A stretch of DNA of 64,000 nucleotides from Pelagibacterium sediminicola (GCF_003390885.1 NZ_QMEL01000002.1:186001-250000); one strand, 5' to 3'; shown: positions 51,455-60,958, counted from the first letter of the stretch. The notes: generated by a model from the letters alone, not told the origin. A program made the numbers and translations.

Positions 51455-52417
51455 TTAGGCTATCTCGGATTCCCTCGGCGCTGCCGCCCGTTCCAGCCGG
51501 TCGTTAATCGCTTCGCCCAGTCCCTCGTGAGGGATGGGGGCGACGGCGATCCTTTGTCGTCCCTCGCCGTCCAGCCGGGCAAGATATGAGAAGAGATTGC
51601 GCGCCGCCTCGCGCAGATCGCCCGATGGCGAGAGGTTGAGCATCGGGCCGGAAAAGCCTTCCCGCTCGGGCCCGAACGCAAGGAACGCCTCGTCTGCGTG
51701 GGGCCTTTCCGCGTCGCGCCGGATGGCCGCTTCGGGCGCATAGTGGCTTTTAAGCATGCCCGGCGCGGCAATGGCTGTGTCATGGGACGCCGAATGCACC
51801 GGCAGCCCGAGAAACGCCTCCACTTCCTCGCGGGCCAGCGCTCCGGCGCGCAGTTGGGTCACGGTATCGCCTTCAATCGTCAGGATGGTCGATTCAAGTC
51901 CATTCCGGCACGGCCCCCCATCGAGCACCGGGACGCGGCCACCGAAGCCCTTGCGGACCTGCGCGGCGGTCGTTGGCGACAATTTGCCCGAGGGGTTGGC
52001 GGAAGGCGCCGCCACGGGCCTGCCTACCTTTGCAATCAGCGCGCGCGCATCGGCATGCCCCGGTACGCGGATGGCGACCGTTTCAAGACCGGCGGTCACA
52101 AGGTCCGAAAGGCCCGATCCGGGGATCATCGGCAGCACCAGCGTCAGCGGGCCCGGCCAGAACCTTGCCGCGATCCGTTCGGCCAAGGGCGAAAACCGCG
52201 CGTAGCGCCGCGCCATCTCCATGTCGGCGCAGTGCGAGATCAGCGGATTGAACCGCGGGCGTCCCTTGGTCTCGTATATGGCGAGGACAGCGTCGGAATT
52301 GGTGGCGTCCGCGCCCAGCCCATAGACCGTTTCGGTCGCAAACGCGCACAGCTTTCCAGCGCGGATCAGCGCGGCGGCCTGCTCAATCGTCGTGGGGTCG
52401 TTGGCATCGTGCGGCAT
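51455..52417 (-). CDS. L-threonylcarbamoyladenylate synthase (Sua5/TsaC type with C-terminal domain)
   Basis: 320 aa. The YrdC core has LCAFATETVYGLGADATNSDAV, ETKGRPRFNPLISH and GRPVAAPSANPSGKLSPTTA. The linker and a C-terminal Sua5 domain (GMLKSHYAPEA) follow. It makes threonylcarbamoyl-AMP for the t6A37 modification of tRNAs. Length is that of the long Sua5 form. It diverges from the deacetylase-like gene. Confidence 0.92.
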   Translation of the reverse strand: MPHDANDPTTIEQAAALIRAGKLCAFATETVYGLGADATNSDAVLAIYETKGRPRFNPLISHCADMEMARRYARFSPLAERIAARFWPGPLTLVLPMIPGSGLSDLVTAGLETVAIRVPGHADARALIAKVGRPVAAPSANPSGKLSPTTAAQVRKGFGGRVPVLDGGPCRNGLESTILTIEGDTVTQLRAGALAREEVEAFLGLPVHSASHDTAIAAPGMLKSHYAPEAAIRRDAERPHADEAFLAFGPEREGFSGPMLNLSPSGDLREAARNLFSYLARLDGEGRQRIAVAPIPHEGLGEAINDRLERAAAPRESEIA

Positions 52418-52477
52418 TAGGGCTGTTTGACAAGCGCGGCTGCCCGCGTCAAGAAATCGATTGATCCAAGGTATGCG

Positions 52478-53446
52478 ATGACAACGCTTCTTCTCACCCA
52501 GGCCAATTTCGGGCAGCACAGGACGCCGCAGGGGCACCCCGAGCGCGCCGGCCGACTCGCGGCCGTCATCAAGGCGCTGGAGCAGCCCCGCTTTGCCCGC
52601 CTCGAACGCGAAGAGGCGCCACAGGGGGACCTGACGCTGGCCGAGATCGTCCATTCCGAAACGGTGATGGACCGCGTCCGCGCCGCCCGGCCCGCCGAGG
52701 GCATCGGGCAGATCGACGCCGATACCTTCGTTTCCGCAACCAGCCTCGATGCCTCGGCCACCGCGCTCGGCGGCGTCTTGCGCGGGATCGAGGCGGTGGT
52801 GCTGGGCGAGGCCGACAACGCCTTTGTCGCCGCCCGTCCGCCGGGGCACCACGCCGAGCGCGACCGCCCGATGGGCTTTTGCCTTGTCAACACCATCGCC
52901 ATCGCGGCGCGGCAGGCCCAGCGGCTTTATGGCGCCGAGCGCGTCGCCATCGTCGATTTCGACGTCCATCACGGCAACGGCACCCAGGACATATTTGAAG
53001 ACGACCCTTCGGTCTTTTACGCCTCCTCCCACCAGATGCCGCTTTTTCCCGGCACCGGCGCACCCAGCGAAACCGGCGTCGGCAACATCGTCAACGCAGC
53101 TCTCCGGGCCGGCACGGGCACCGACGCGATGCGCGCCGCCTATACCGAGCGTATCCTGCCCGCACTCGATGCGTTTTCGCCCGATCTGATCCTTGTTTCG
53201 GCCGGCTTCGACGCCGAAAGGCGCGACCCGTTGGCGCAGTTGGAATGGGTGGGGGACGATTACGCCTGGCTCACGGGAAAGTTGCTGGACATCGCCGCAA
53301 GACGCTGCTCAAACCGCATCGTTTCGATGCTCGAAGGCGGATACGATCTGGCCGGTCTTGCTTCGGGGGTGTCCGCGCATGTAGGCATGCTGCTCACCGG
53401 CCAGGCCGGACCCGATTCCGATCATCAGGAAGGACAGGCGCAATGA
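52478..53446 (+). CDS. Histone-deacetylase family hydrolase (acetoin-utilisation/APAH-like)
   Basis: 322 aa arginase-fold enzyme. [15 protein letters not shown] (catalytic His pair), [15 protein letters not shown] (zinc Asp/His) and [12 protein letters not shown] (second zinc Asp) are intact, so it should be active on acetylated amines or lysines. It overlaps xseB by ATGA. Confidence 0.9.
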   Translation: MTTLLLTQANFGQHRTPQGHPERAGRLAAVIKALEQPRFARLEREEAPQGDLTLAEIVHSETVMDRVRAARPAEGIGQIDADTFVSATSLDASATALGGVLRGIEAVVLGEADNAFVAARPPGHHAERDRPMGFCLVNTIAIAARQAQRLYGAERVAIVDFDVHHGNGTQDIFEDDPSVFYASSHQMPLFPGTGAPSETGVGNIVNAALRAGTGTDAMRAAYTERILPALDAFSPDLILVSAGFDAERRDPLAQLEWVGDDYAWLTGKLLDIAARRCSNRIVSMLEGGYDLAGLASGVSAHVGMLLTGQAGPDSDHQEGQAQ

Positions 53447-53679
53447 CCGACATCGCCGAAATGAGCTTCGAGGCGGCTTTGGACGAGCTTGAAAAGATCG
53501 TCCAGCAACTGGAAAGCGGGCGGGCGCCCTTGCAGGAATCCATTGCGATCTACGAGCGCGGCGAAGCGCTCAAGCGTCATTGCGAAGGGCTGCTCAAAAA
53601 AGCCGAAGCCCGGATCGAGAAGATCACGCTCGCCAGGGACGGCACGCCCACGGGCACCGAACCGCTGGATCCGCAATAA
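53443..53679 (+). CDS. xseB: Exodeoxyribonuclease VII small subunit
   Basis: 78 aa. [18 protein letters not shown] and the [18 protein letters not shown] helix are diagnostic. It forms the ExoVII complex with XseA, which is not in this window. It is coupled to the deacetylase gene by ATGA. Confidence 0.95.
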   Translation: MTDIAEMSFEAALDELEKIVQQLESGRAPLQESIAIYERGEALKRHCEGLLKKAEARIEKITLARDGTPTGTEPLDPQ

Positions 53680-53703
53680 CAGATTGAAGTCAGGAATATC
53701 GTC

Positions 53704-54291
53704 GTGCTGGGAAAAGTTCGCATCGTCCTCTGGGGTTTGGTGATCCTTGCGGCCATCGGGGCAACCGTCATCTATTTCACCCGCCCCTTCTCACCTTCCG
53801 GCACCATGTTCGGAGGGCCCTTCGAGATGGTGGCGACAACGACCGGGGAGACCTTCACCGAGGAGGATCTCAAGGGCACGCCGACCATGATGTTCTTCGG
53901 CTACACCTTCTGCCCGGACGTGTGCCCCATGACGCTGGCCGAGGCGACGGCGTGGAAGGCCCAGCTCGGCCTTGGCCCGGACGATCTCAACATCATCTTC
54001 GTCACCGTCGATCCCGAGCGGGACGATCTCGAACACGTTGCGACCTATCTCTCCAATTTCGGCCCCGACGTCATCGGGCTGGTCGGCGATCAGGCCCAGA
54101 CCGACCAGATCAAGCGCTCCTACGGCGTGTTCTCGGAAAAGGTGGAGGCGGAAGGGTCGAGCGAATATCTGGTCAACCACACCGCCTCGATCTTCCTCAT
54201 CGATGACGAGGGGACGTTCTTCGGCACCATCGCATGGGGCGAGGATTCGGAAACCGCCATCGCCAAGATCCGCAGGCTCATCGCTGCATGA
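53704..54291 (+). CDS. SCO1/SenC family copper/thiol protein
   Basis: 195 aa from a GTG. An N-terminal anchor (7-26) is followed by a thioredoxin-like domain with Cys70 and Cys74 in TFCPDVCPMT and His159 in VNHTAS, the copper ligands. It helps load copper into cytochrome oxidase or acts as a thiol reductant in the periplasm. It overlaps tlyA by ATGA. Confidence 0.93.
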   Translation: MLGKVRIVLWGLVILAAIGATVIYFTRPFSPSGTMFGGPFEMVATTTGETFTEEDLKGTPTMMFFGYTFCPDVCPMTLAEATAWKAQLGLGPDDLNIIFVTVDPERDDLEHVATYLSNFGPDVIGLVGDQAQTDQIKRSYGVFSEKVEAEGSSEYLVNHTASIFLIDDEGTFFGTIAWGEDSETAIAKIRRLIAA

Positions 54292-55067
54292 GCGAGCGGC
54301 AGCGGCTCGACGTTGCCCTCGAGCAGCGCGGGCTGGTGCCGTCCCGCTCCCGCGCGCGGGATGCCGTCGCGCGCGGCACGGTCAGCGTCAACGGCGCACC
54401 CGCCTCGAAGGCCGGGCAACTGGTCGGCCCTGACGATCTCGTCACCATCGATGACCCCGCATCGGGCTATGTCTCGCGCGCAGCACTCAAGCTGATCGCC
54501 GGGCTCGATGCGTCGGGCTTCGATCCCAGGGGAAAAACCTGCCTCGATCTTGGCAGTTCCACCGGCGGATTCACGCAAGCGCTGCTCGAACGCAGCGCGG
54601 AAAAAATCTTTGCCGTCGATGTCGGGCACGGCCAGCTTCACGGCGACATCGCCGCCGATCCGCGCGTCATAAGCCTGGAAGGCACCAATGCCCGCGACCT
54701 TTCAGAAGCGCTGATACCGGACGCGGTCGATCTCGTCGTCAGCGATGTGAGTTTCGTTTCGCTCACCAAGATCCTCGACGCACCGCTATCGCTTTGCGCG
54801 CCGGACGCCCAGGCCATCCTGCTCGTCAAGCCGCAATTCGAGGTGGGGCGCGATCATCTCGGCAAGGGCGGCATCGTCGTGCCGGGGCCTCACGTCGAGG
54901 ACGCCATAGGGGCGGTCATCGCCTTTATGGAAAGGCGGGGCTGGCGGCTTGCGGGCCGCATCACCTCCCCGCTTGCGGGAAGTGACGGAAATATCGAAAC
55001 GGTTGCCTTTTTTACGCGCGGCAACCAGCGCGGTTTGCCCGGTTTCCCGGGCAAGGACGCGGAATAA
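54288..55067 (+). CDS. tlyA: TlyA family rRNA methyltransferase / hemolysin-type protein
   Basis: 259 aa. An S4 RNA-binding domain (RLDVALEQRGLVPSRSRARD) is followed by an FtsJ-like methyltransferase fold: KTCLDLGSSTGGFTQALLE and VDVGHGQL. In other bacteria TlyA 2'-O-methylates 16S and 23S rRNA. A dxs gene, often adjacent in alphaproteobacteria, is not seen here. Confidence 0.92.
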   Translation: MSERQRLDVALEQRGLVPSRSRARDAVARGTVSVNGAPASKAGQLVGPDDLVTIDDPASGYVSRAALKLIAGLDASGFDPRGKTCLDLGSSTGGFTQALLERSAEKIFAVDVGHGQLHGDIAADPRVISLEGTNARDLSEALIPDAVDLVVSDVSFVSLTKILDAPLSLCAPDAQAILLVKPQFEVGRDHLGKGGIVVPGPHVEDAIGAVIAFMERRGWRLAGRITSPLAGSDGNIETVAFFTRGNQRGLPGFPGKDAE

Positions 55068-55074
55068 ACTGCCG

Positions 55075-55266
55075 TCAGCGGTCGTCGCTGGCGTGCTGGT
55101 CCGGCGGCGGCTGGACCTGACGGGCCCGGCCCTGCCCTTCGGCCGAGGCAAACAGATGCTCGGGCCTGCCGGGCAGGCCGTCAAATTCAGAAAAACACCA
55201 TGGGCACCGGTGCGAGGCACGGGGCACCGGCCCGACGCACGAACTGCAAAGCCGCATCGCAGGCAT
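55075..55266 (-). CDS. Small zinc-ribbon-like protein
   Basis: 63 aa. Two CxxC pairs, CSSC near residue 7 and CPWC near residue 21, suggest a zinc knuckle. The rest is polar and may be disordered. I start at 55266, where GGAGAGAG lies just upstream; an ATG four codons earlier has no such site. It converges with tlyA. There is no family match I can name. Confidence 0.5.
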   Translation of the reverse strand: MPAMRLCSSCVGPVPRASHRCPWCFSEFDGLPGRPEHLFASAEGQGRARQVQPPPDQHASDDR

Positions 55267-55278
55267 ATCTCTCTCCAT

Positions 55279-55684
55279 GACCCCTGACGCTTGCGCGCGG
55301 GATTCTTATCAATGGCATATGTGGAAGTGGGCCCCCGCCATGAGGCCCGACACCCAACATGGCTATGGATCGCGGCGATTCAAGGGCCATTTCGTTAACG
55401 GCGGCAGCGCCTTATGCCGCATACGACTTTAGTATTATGCCTGGCGATTGACTTCATGGGGGACTTGGCCATGATGGCCGCCATGAGATGGTTTTCCAGG
55501 TCTTGCTTCACTGATGGTGGCGTACGGCTCCTGATTGGCTGATCGCCTGGTTCGGCTACCTGCCAGGCGGCAAGCGCCGGGCCAGGATAAATTCTCCCAC
55601 AGATGAACCGCACGCACACGGGCCCCACAAGCGGGATCAGCCCCCGCTGCCTCTTGGTGCGCGGAAAAAAAGCTTTCGAGGATT
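55279..55684. other. Unexplained region
   Basis: About 400 bases with no gene I can support on either strand and no copy of the dispersed repeats. The GC level looks slightly reduced around 55395-55560. Confidence 0.5.
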
Positions 55685-55687
55685 GTG

Positions 55688-55894
55688 ATGACCTTCAAAT
55701 ATGCCCTTGTTCTGCCCGTCACGGGCACCAACAAGATTTCCCGCGTCAAGGCATGGGCGCGCGCCCACATGCCTTCGGTCGAGATCAACCTGCCCGTTCA
55801 GGTTCCGGTCGACGCCACCGCGTTGACGGTCCGGCTGAAATCGGCCGCGGATCGCGATGCGGTCCGCACCGCCTTTCCCAAGGATCTGGCATGA
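55688..55894 (+). CDS. Small hypothetical protein
   Basis: 68 aa. GAGGA stands five bases before the ATG. It reads MTFKYALVLPVTGTNKISRVKAWARAHMPS with a mixed, globular-looking composition, codon use like its neighbours and no cysteines. The function is not recognised. It overlaps the next small gene by ATGA, which supports both. Confidence 0.5.
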   Translation: MTFKYALVLPVTGTNKISRVKAWARAHMPSVEINLPVQVPVDATALTVRLKSAADRDAVRTAFPKDLA

Positions 55895-56067
55895 TGATCA
55901 ACCAGTTGATGAGTGATCCGTTCATCCGGACGGTTCTCTGGCTTATCGGCATCGTTATTGTCGTCGGCGCGCTGGCGCTGGACTTCAAATATGGCGGCGC
56001 GCCGATGGAGAGGACCGGTCAGCTCTCCGAGACGATGGTGATACCGAAGGCATCCAGCCCCACATAG
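55891..56067 (+). CDS. Small single-span membrane protein, overlaps ribB end
   Basis: 58 aa. Residues about 12-32 (TVLWLIGIVIVVGALALDF) form one span. Its last 49 bases lie over the 3' end of the convergent ribB gene, so the C-terminal part is constrained by that gene. The ATGA overlap with the upstream ORF suggests a two-gene unit. Confidence 0.42.
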   Translation: MMINQLMSDPFIRTVLWLIGIVIVVGALALDFKYGGAPMERTGQLSETMVIPKASSPT

Positions 56068-57113
56068 CGGCGCGAGCGCAACGTCATGGGGCGGATCGAG
56101 ACGATCCCGAGGTCGCGCAGGATTTGCGCGCCCAGCCCCACCTCGCGCCATTCGGCCTCGCGGTCGCGGGCCGATCCATGGTCCTCGTCGCCGCGCGGAT
56201 GGGTTGCCGATTCATCCTGCCAGGCGACCCCTGCCGTGCCTTCGCGCAGATAGACCAGCACGCCGCCGGTTTGCGCGAGGTTCTTGAGCGATTCATTGAG
56301 CCTTGACGCGCCCCCGAACACGTCGAGCGTGATGTCCTCGCGCTGGAGGCGGACCGGGATGGCTTCGCCCTTGCTCACATCGCCGAACACCAGCGCCAGG
56401 TGCTGCACGCGATCGAAGGGGGTGGAATAGGCGTAGGCCATGGCTTTTCCCGCGACCGTTTCGATCGCGAACGTGCCAACGCGCTCCACAAGCTTTTCGC
56501 GGCGCTGGCGGTAGGCGATGAGATCGGCGACCGAGACCAGCGGCAGATCGTGCTTTTGCGCGAAATCCGTAACCTCCTGGCCGCGCGTCACCGTGCCGTT
56601 GTCATTGACCAGTTCGCAGATCACCCCGACATCGGGCAGCCCGGCCAGCCGGCACATGTCGACGGCCGCCTCGGTATGGCCCGAGCGCATCAGCACTCCG
56701 CCGCGCCGTGCAATGAGCGGGAAGATATGGCCGGGGCGGGCAAAATCCTCGGCCGCCACATTGCCATTGGTCAGCGCGCGCACCGTTGCGGTCCGGTCCT
56801 CTGCGGAAATGCCCGTGGTGGTGCCGTGCTTGAAATCGATCGATACCGTGAAAGCCGTGGTATGGGCGGAGTCGTTGAGCGCGACCATGGGATCGAGGTG
56901 CAGCTTTGCAGCCCGCTCTCCGCTGATAGGCGTGCACACGATCCCCGATGTGTGACGCACGATGAAGGCCATCTGTTCGGGTGTCACAGTCGAGGCGGCG
57001 GCGATGATGTCGCCCTCGCCCTCGCGATCGTGATCGTCGATGACGACAACCATCCCCCCGCGCTTCATGGCATCGAGTGCGGCTTCCACGCGGCGGTCGG
57101 ATTCAGGCAGCAT
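56019..57113 (-). CDS. ribB: 3,4-dihydroxy-2-butanone 4-phosphate synthase with degenerate GTP cyclohydrolase II domain
   Basis: 364 aa. RibB domain 1-205: VVVIDDHDREGEGD (metal and phosphate site), GIVCTPISGERA, TTTGISAEDRTATVRALT and RSGHTEAAVDMCRLAG are intact. The C-terminal half has a RibA fold, but the zinc motif (HSxCLTGDxFGSxxCDCG) reads REDITLDVFGGASRLNESL, with no Cys. GTP cyclohydrolase activity is therefore unlikely; this degeneracy is known in alphaproteobacterial RibBA. The ATG at 57113 has GAGG nine bases upstream. Confidence 0.92.
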   Translation of the reverse strand: MLPESDRRVEAALDAMKRGGMVVVIDDHDREGEGDIIAAASTVTPEQMAFIVRHTSGIVCTPISGERAAKLHLDPMVALNDSAHTTAFTVSIDFKHGTTTGISAEDRTATVRALTNGNVAAEDFARPGHIFPLIARRGGVLMRSGHTEAAVDMCRLAGLPDVGVICELVNDNGTVTRGQEVTDFAQKHDLPLVSVADLIAYRQRREKLVERVGTFAIETVAGKAMAYAYSTPFDRVQHLALVFGDVSKGEAIPVRLQREDITLDVFGGASRLNESLKNLAQTGGVLVYLREGTAGVAWQDESATHPRGDEDHGSARDREAEWREVGLGAQILRDLGIVSIRPMTLRSRRYVGLDAFGITIVSES

Positions 57114-57197
57114 TCTGTCGTACCTCAAAAATCGAGATCCTCCCCCGCGCGGTCCTTGCCTTGCAAGGCGGGGTGAGGGACCATCCTAAAAAATTCA

Positions 57198-58310
57198 TCA
57201 ATCTTCAAACCCGATGCCGCCGTCCCGGCCCGATTGCCCACGGTGGCGCAGGAAGTGGTCCGCCAGAACGCACGCCATCATCGCTTCCCCGATCGGCACG
57301 GCGCGGATGCCTACGCACGGATCGTGGCGGCCCTTGGTGATAATGTCGGTGTCCTCATTGGCGGTCGTCACGGTCTGGCGCGGGGTGAGGATCGAACTGG
57401 TGGGCTTGACCGCGAAGCGCGCAACGATCGGGTCGCCGTTGGAAATCCCGCCCAATATCCCCCCTGCCCGATTGGAGAGAAATTCGGGCAGCGGCCTTGC
57501 GGCGCGCATCTGGTCGGCGTTGACCTCGCCTGTCAGTTCCGCCGCATCCATCCCCTCTCCGATCTCGACGCCCTTGACGGCGTTGATCGACATGAAGGCC
57601 GAGGCGATGTCGGCGCTCAATTTGCCATAGACCGGCGCGCCCCAACCCGCCGGGACGCCCTCGGCGACCACTTCGACCACCGCGCCCACCGAGGAGCCCG
57701 CCTTGCGGATGCCGTCGAGGTAACCCGCCCAGTGCTCCGCCGCTTTGGCATCGGCGCAAAAGAAGGGGTTCTGGTCCACCTCGGCCCAGTCGAAATTGGC
57801 GTAATCGATCTTGTGCGGCCCGATCTGCACCAGCGAGGCGCGAATCCTCACCTGCGGGATCACCAGCCGCGCCACCGCGCCCGCCGCGACCCGCGCCGCC
57901 GTCTCGCGCGCCGAGGAGCGCCCGCCGCCGCGATAGTCGCGGATGCCGTATTTCTGGAAATAGGTATAGTCGGCGTGACCGGGCCGGAACTTGTCGCGGA
58001 TATCCGAATAGTCCTTGGAGCGCTGGTCGGTGTTCTCGATCAATAGCGAAATGGGCGTGCCCGTCGTGCGCAGGCCGTCGGTGCGCTCGTCCTCGAAGAC
58101 GCCCGAAAGGATCTTCACCGCGTCGGCCTCGCGGCGCTGGGTGGTATAGCGCGACTGGCCGGGCTTGCGGCGGTCGAGATCACGCTGGATGATCTCCGCG
58201 CTGATCGCAAGCCCCGCCGGGCAGCCGTCCACCACCACCCCGAGCGCGGGCCCGTGGCTTTCGCCCCATGTGGTGAAGCGGAACATGTGGCCGAAACTGT
58301 TGTAGCTCAT
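57198..58310 (-). CDS. aroC: Chorismate synthase
   Basis: 370 aa. Starts [20 protein letters not shown], with [43 protein letters not shown] and a C-terminal [17 protein letters not shown] block, all core features of AroC. It makes chorismate from EPSP with reduced FMN. It precedes ribB in the same direction. Confidence 0.97.
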   Translation of the reverse strand: MSYNSFGHMFRFTTWGESHGPALGVVVDGCPAGLAISAEIIQRDLDRRKPGQSRYTTQRREADAVKILSGVFEDERTDGLRTTGTPISLLIENTDQRSKDYSDIRDKFRPGHADYTYFQKYGIRDYRGGGRSSARETAARVAAGAVARLVIPQVRIRASLVQIGPHKIDYANFDWAEVDQNPFFCADAKAAEHWAGYLDGIRKAGSSVGAVVEVVAEGVPAGWGAPVYGKLSADIASAFMSINAVKGVEIGEGMDAAELTGEVNADQMRAARPLPEFLSNRAGGILGGISNGDPIVARFAVKPTSSILTPRQTVTTANEDTDIITKGRHDPCVGIRAVPIGEAMMACVLADHFLRHRGQSGRDGGIGFED

Positions 58311-58337
58311 GGGCACCCCGGTCCTGACCCGGTTCTT

Positions 58338-58925
58338 CTATGTGGCGCGCCGGACGGGGTCAATCGTTCGATGGGCGGATGGCGCCGGGGCGTCCTGGCC
58401 CACCATCTTTTCGCACAGCACCATGATGTCCTCGCGCACATCCTCCGGGCTCGCTGCCTTTGCCAGCACGCCCCAGCAGGCCGCCATAAGCACCGGCACG
58501 GTCTTTTCCGCTTCGGCAATCCCCGCAGCCGCCATCGATGCGATAATCTCCTCGCCGATGGCCAGATCGGCGGAATCGAGGCGGTCATGGTCACCGATCA
58601 GTTCATGGCCGAACGCCGGGCCCCGCAAAAGGGCGGCGGCCAGCCCGAACCGGGCCGCGAGCCCCTGCCCGACCCGGTCGGCGAGCGCGCCCTCTTGTGC
58701 AAAAGCTTGGGCGAACGCTTCGGCCCTTTCCGCGGCCAGATCGTCGGTGAGGGCCGCAAAGACCCCATCCTTGTTGGCGAAATGGCCATAAAGCGTCCCC
58801 TTGGCGACCCCGGCACGCGCCGCGACGACCTCCATGGTCGTCGCCTTGAACCCGGTCTCCAGGATCACGCCCCGCGCCGCGCCGAGGATTTTCCGCCGCA
58901 TGTCAGAAGATTTTTTCCGCGCCAA
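58338..58925 (-). CDS. TetR/AcrR family regulator
   Basis: 195 aa. HTH: ILGAARGVILETGFKATTMEVVAARAGVAKGTLYGHFANKDGVF, quoted in parts (TMEVVAARAGVAKGTLYGHF). The C-terminal ligand domain is unassigned. A TTG start (58925) is used because the HTH needs the upstream residues; the next ATG would trim eight. It lies 27 bases from aroC on the same strand. The target is unknown. Confidence 0.85.
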   Translation of the reverse strand: MARKKSSDMRRKILGAARGVILETGFKATTMEVVAARAGVAKGTLYGHFANKDGVFAALTDDLAAERAEAFAQAFAQEGALADRVGQGLAARFGLAAALLRGPAFGHELIGDHDRLDSADLAIGEEIIASMAAAGIAEAEKTVPVLMAACWGVLAKAASPEDVREDIMVLCEKMVGQDAPAPSAHRTIDPVRRAT

Positions 58926-59037
58926 AAGCCGCCCCGCCGAATTTTAACTGAACGAATTGAACGCGATCCGTACAATGCGTTCAGTTATAGCACCGCCTCT
59001 CCCCTGGGGGAGAAGTCTTCCGGCACTTGGAGGCACC

Positions 59038-59252
59038 TGGATCGTTTCAGGTTCTGACGGAATCGCCGAGCCCCCTGATTGCGGTGGGTTCGGTCTGGAC
59101 CCCGGGAATGAATCCCGGGGTGACAAGCGGGAATAGGACAGGTATCGGCCAAAGCCACCAATGTCATTCCGGGACTCGTTCCCGGAATCCAGCGCGGTCC
59201 AACCTCAACCGCCGTGGCATGCCGTTTCCATCCAAACCTGAAACGATCTAAA
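59038..59252. repeat. Dispersed repeat, family B, copy with both ends
   Basis: The best copy for the ends: it opens GGATCGTTTCAGGTTCTGAC and closes AACCTGAAACGATCTA, giving terminal inverted repeats of about 13 bases (ATCGTTTCAGGTT). It fills the 322-base gap 58926-59247 with the TetR promoter. The final CTA is the TAG stop of the hemerythrin gene. Confidence 0.88.
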
Positions 59253-59808
59253 CCCCGATCTGGAAATACCCCAGTGCGTCCCCGATTTCCTCTTCCTCAT
59301 AACCAAGGTGGGAGAGCAGCACGCGCTCGAGCGTATCGTTGATCTCGCGGGCCTTGGCAAAGTTCTCCGCAGTCGTCTCGCGCCCCAGATCGTTGAGCGC
59401 ATCGACCAGCCGTTCGAGCAGTTCGTGGACGACCACATGCTCGGCGACCAGCCGGTCGGTGACCTTTTTCCACGCTTCGCCCTTTTCGGAGAGAGCCGGG
59501 AAGATATGGGCATCCTCGATCGAATGGTGCGTGTTGACGATATAGCAGTGCTGCCCGCAAAGGTTACCGAACCGCCGGTAGTTCTGGAGCATTTCCATCG
59601 CCTCGGCTTCCTTGCGCACTTCGGCCGCGCTCATCTCGCCGCGCGCCACCTCCTCGACCATCTGGCGCAGCGTCTGCATGTTCTGGCGCAGGTGATCGTG
59701 GATCATACGCAGGTGCCGGCCCGGCGCCTTCTGCGCCGGGGTCAGGTTTTCAAGTCTGGGCGCGCGCGGGCGCGTCGCATCGTCGAGGAAGTTGATGTCG
59801 AGAAGCAT
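59248..59808 (-). CDS. Hemerythrin-like domain protein
   Basis: 186 aa, four-helix bundle. Candidate iron ligands: His in MIHDHLRQN, HCYIVNTHHSIEDAHIFP, EHVVVHELLERL, and the C-terminal HLGYEEEEIGDAL. Cytosolic hemerythrin proteins of this type sense or buffer oxygen, NO or iron. A stop codon from the adjacent repeat ends the gene. Confidence 0.87.
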   Translation of the reverse strand: MLLDINFLDDATRPRAPRLENLTPAQKAPGRHLRMIHDHLRQNMQTLRQMVEEVARGEMSAAEVRKEAEAMEMLQNYRRFGNLCGQHCYIVNTHHSIEDAHIFPALSEKGEAWKKVTDRLVAEHVVVHELLERLVDALNDLGRETTAENFAKAREINDTLERVLLSHLGYEEEEIGDALGYFQIGV

Positions 59809-59854
59809 GTGAGGAAAAATCCTTGTTGGGCCCCCGATATAGGGTAGCCCGCCG

Positions 59855-60958
59855 TCAGTTCAACTCGGCCCGCGTTGCGTCCCGCTCAGGGATATCGCCC
59901 AGCAGCCTGCGGCTGGGCTGGGCAAAGTGCAGCCCGTTCTCCTCGAACCAGCGCGCCGCCGCAACCAGGATTTGCTGATGGATATCCATATAGACGTTGT
60001 AGTCCGGGCTCAGCACGTAATAGACCGCCTCGAACCGCGCGCCCAGTTCGTTGAACTCGGCCAGATGAGCACGATCGAACCGTACGCTGCCCATGCTCTC
60101 GATGATGGTCTTGAGGTAGGGCGGGAAGGCCTGCAACGTATCGATCGGGGCGCCGTACTGGGCATGAAAGCCGAACGCCACGCGCCGCTCGCTCATGCGT
60201 TTGAAGTTGCGCAGGCGCGTACTGAGCAGTGCATCGTTGGAGACCGAGATCTGCTCGCCCGACAGCGAGCGGACGCGGGTCGTTCTGAGCCCGATCATCT
60301 CGACGGTGCCCATATGCTCGTCGAAAATGATGAAATCCCCCACCACGAACGGCTTGTCGAGGATGATCGAGAGCGAGGCGAAAAGGTCCTTGAGCACCGA
60401 TTGCAGCGCAAAGGCCACCGCGATGCCGCCCACGCCCAGACCAGCGATGAGCGCGGTGATATCCACCCCGAAATTGGAGAGGATCAGGAGCAGGATCGCC
60501 GTCCAGACGATAGCCAGCGCCATGATGCGGATAAGCTGGGCGGCGCTGCGCTTGGCCGGATCGGGCCGGGTTTCGTCCAGCAGCCCCTTGTCGATCCACG
60601 CGCCCACCAGCGTCGAGGCCCAAAGCCCCAGTTGCATCATGGATGCGACAAGAAAGATGGCGGCGATCAACCGGCTGACCGGGACGGGCAGCACCAGCAC
60701 CTGCGCGGCGAAATAGAGCGCCACCGCCGCGATGAAGAACCGCCGCGTCCCCCCGATCAGCGCATGGGCGAGGCGTTTCACCATATTGAAGCGCTCGCCG
60801 CGCTCCTCGCCCTTGCGCGCCAGGAAACTGACGAGCAGCCCGCGCACCCAGGGGGCGAGGATGACGACCGCCAGAAAGATGAGAAGGGCAAGGCCCCAGA
60901 CAATGATGTGGTTGCCCAGCACCTCGCCGGTGCGGGTGAACTGCTCGAATTCTTCCAT
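59855..60958 (-). CDS. Mechanosensitive ion channel, MscS family
   Basis: 367 aa, four to five membrane segments. The pore helix region ALIAGLGVGGIAVAFALQSVLKDLFASLSI and the beta domain with FVVGDFIIFDEHMGTVEMIGLRTTRVR, quoted in parts, are standard MscS. It opens under membrane tension. The upstream TTG is unlikely because the ATG at 60958 has GGGG nearby. Confidence 0.92.
   Translation of the reverse strand: MEEFEQFTRTGEVLGNHIIVWGLALLIFLAVVILAPWVRGLLVSFLARKGEERGERFNMVKRLAHALIGGTRRFFIAAVALYFAAQVLVLPVPVSRLIAAIFLVASMMQLGLWASTLVGAWIDKGLLDETRPDPAKRSAAQLIRIMALAIVWTAILLLILSNFGVDITALIAGLGVGGIAVAFALQSVLKDLFASLSIILDKPFVVGDFIIFDEHMGTVEMIGLRTTRVRSLSGEQISVSNDALLSTRLRNFKRMSERRVAFGFHAQYGAPIDTLQAFPPYLKTIIESMGSVRFDRAHLAEFNELGARFEAVYYVLSPDYNVYMDIHQQILVAAARWFEENGLHFAQPSRRLLGDIPERDATRAELN

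Noticed and set aside
55277-55432. 51-codon plus-strand ORF in the tlyA-ribB gap
   Set aside because: No ribosome site and no recognisable pattern; not enough to call a gene.
59038-59252. Possible CRISPR array or insertion sequence in the repeat-rich gaps
   Set aside because: The repeats are dispersed, palindromic, about 70-215 bases long and without regular spacers, cas genes or a transposase. They are non-autonomous dispersed elements.
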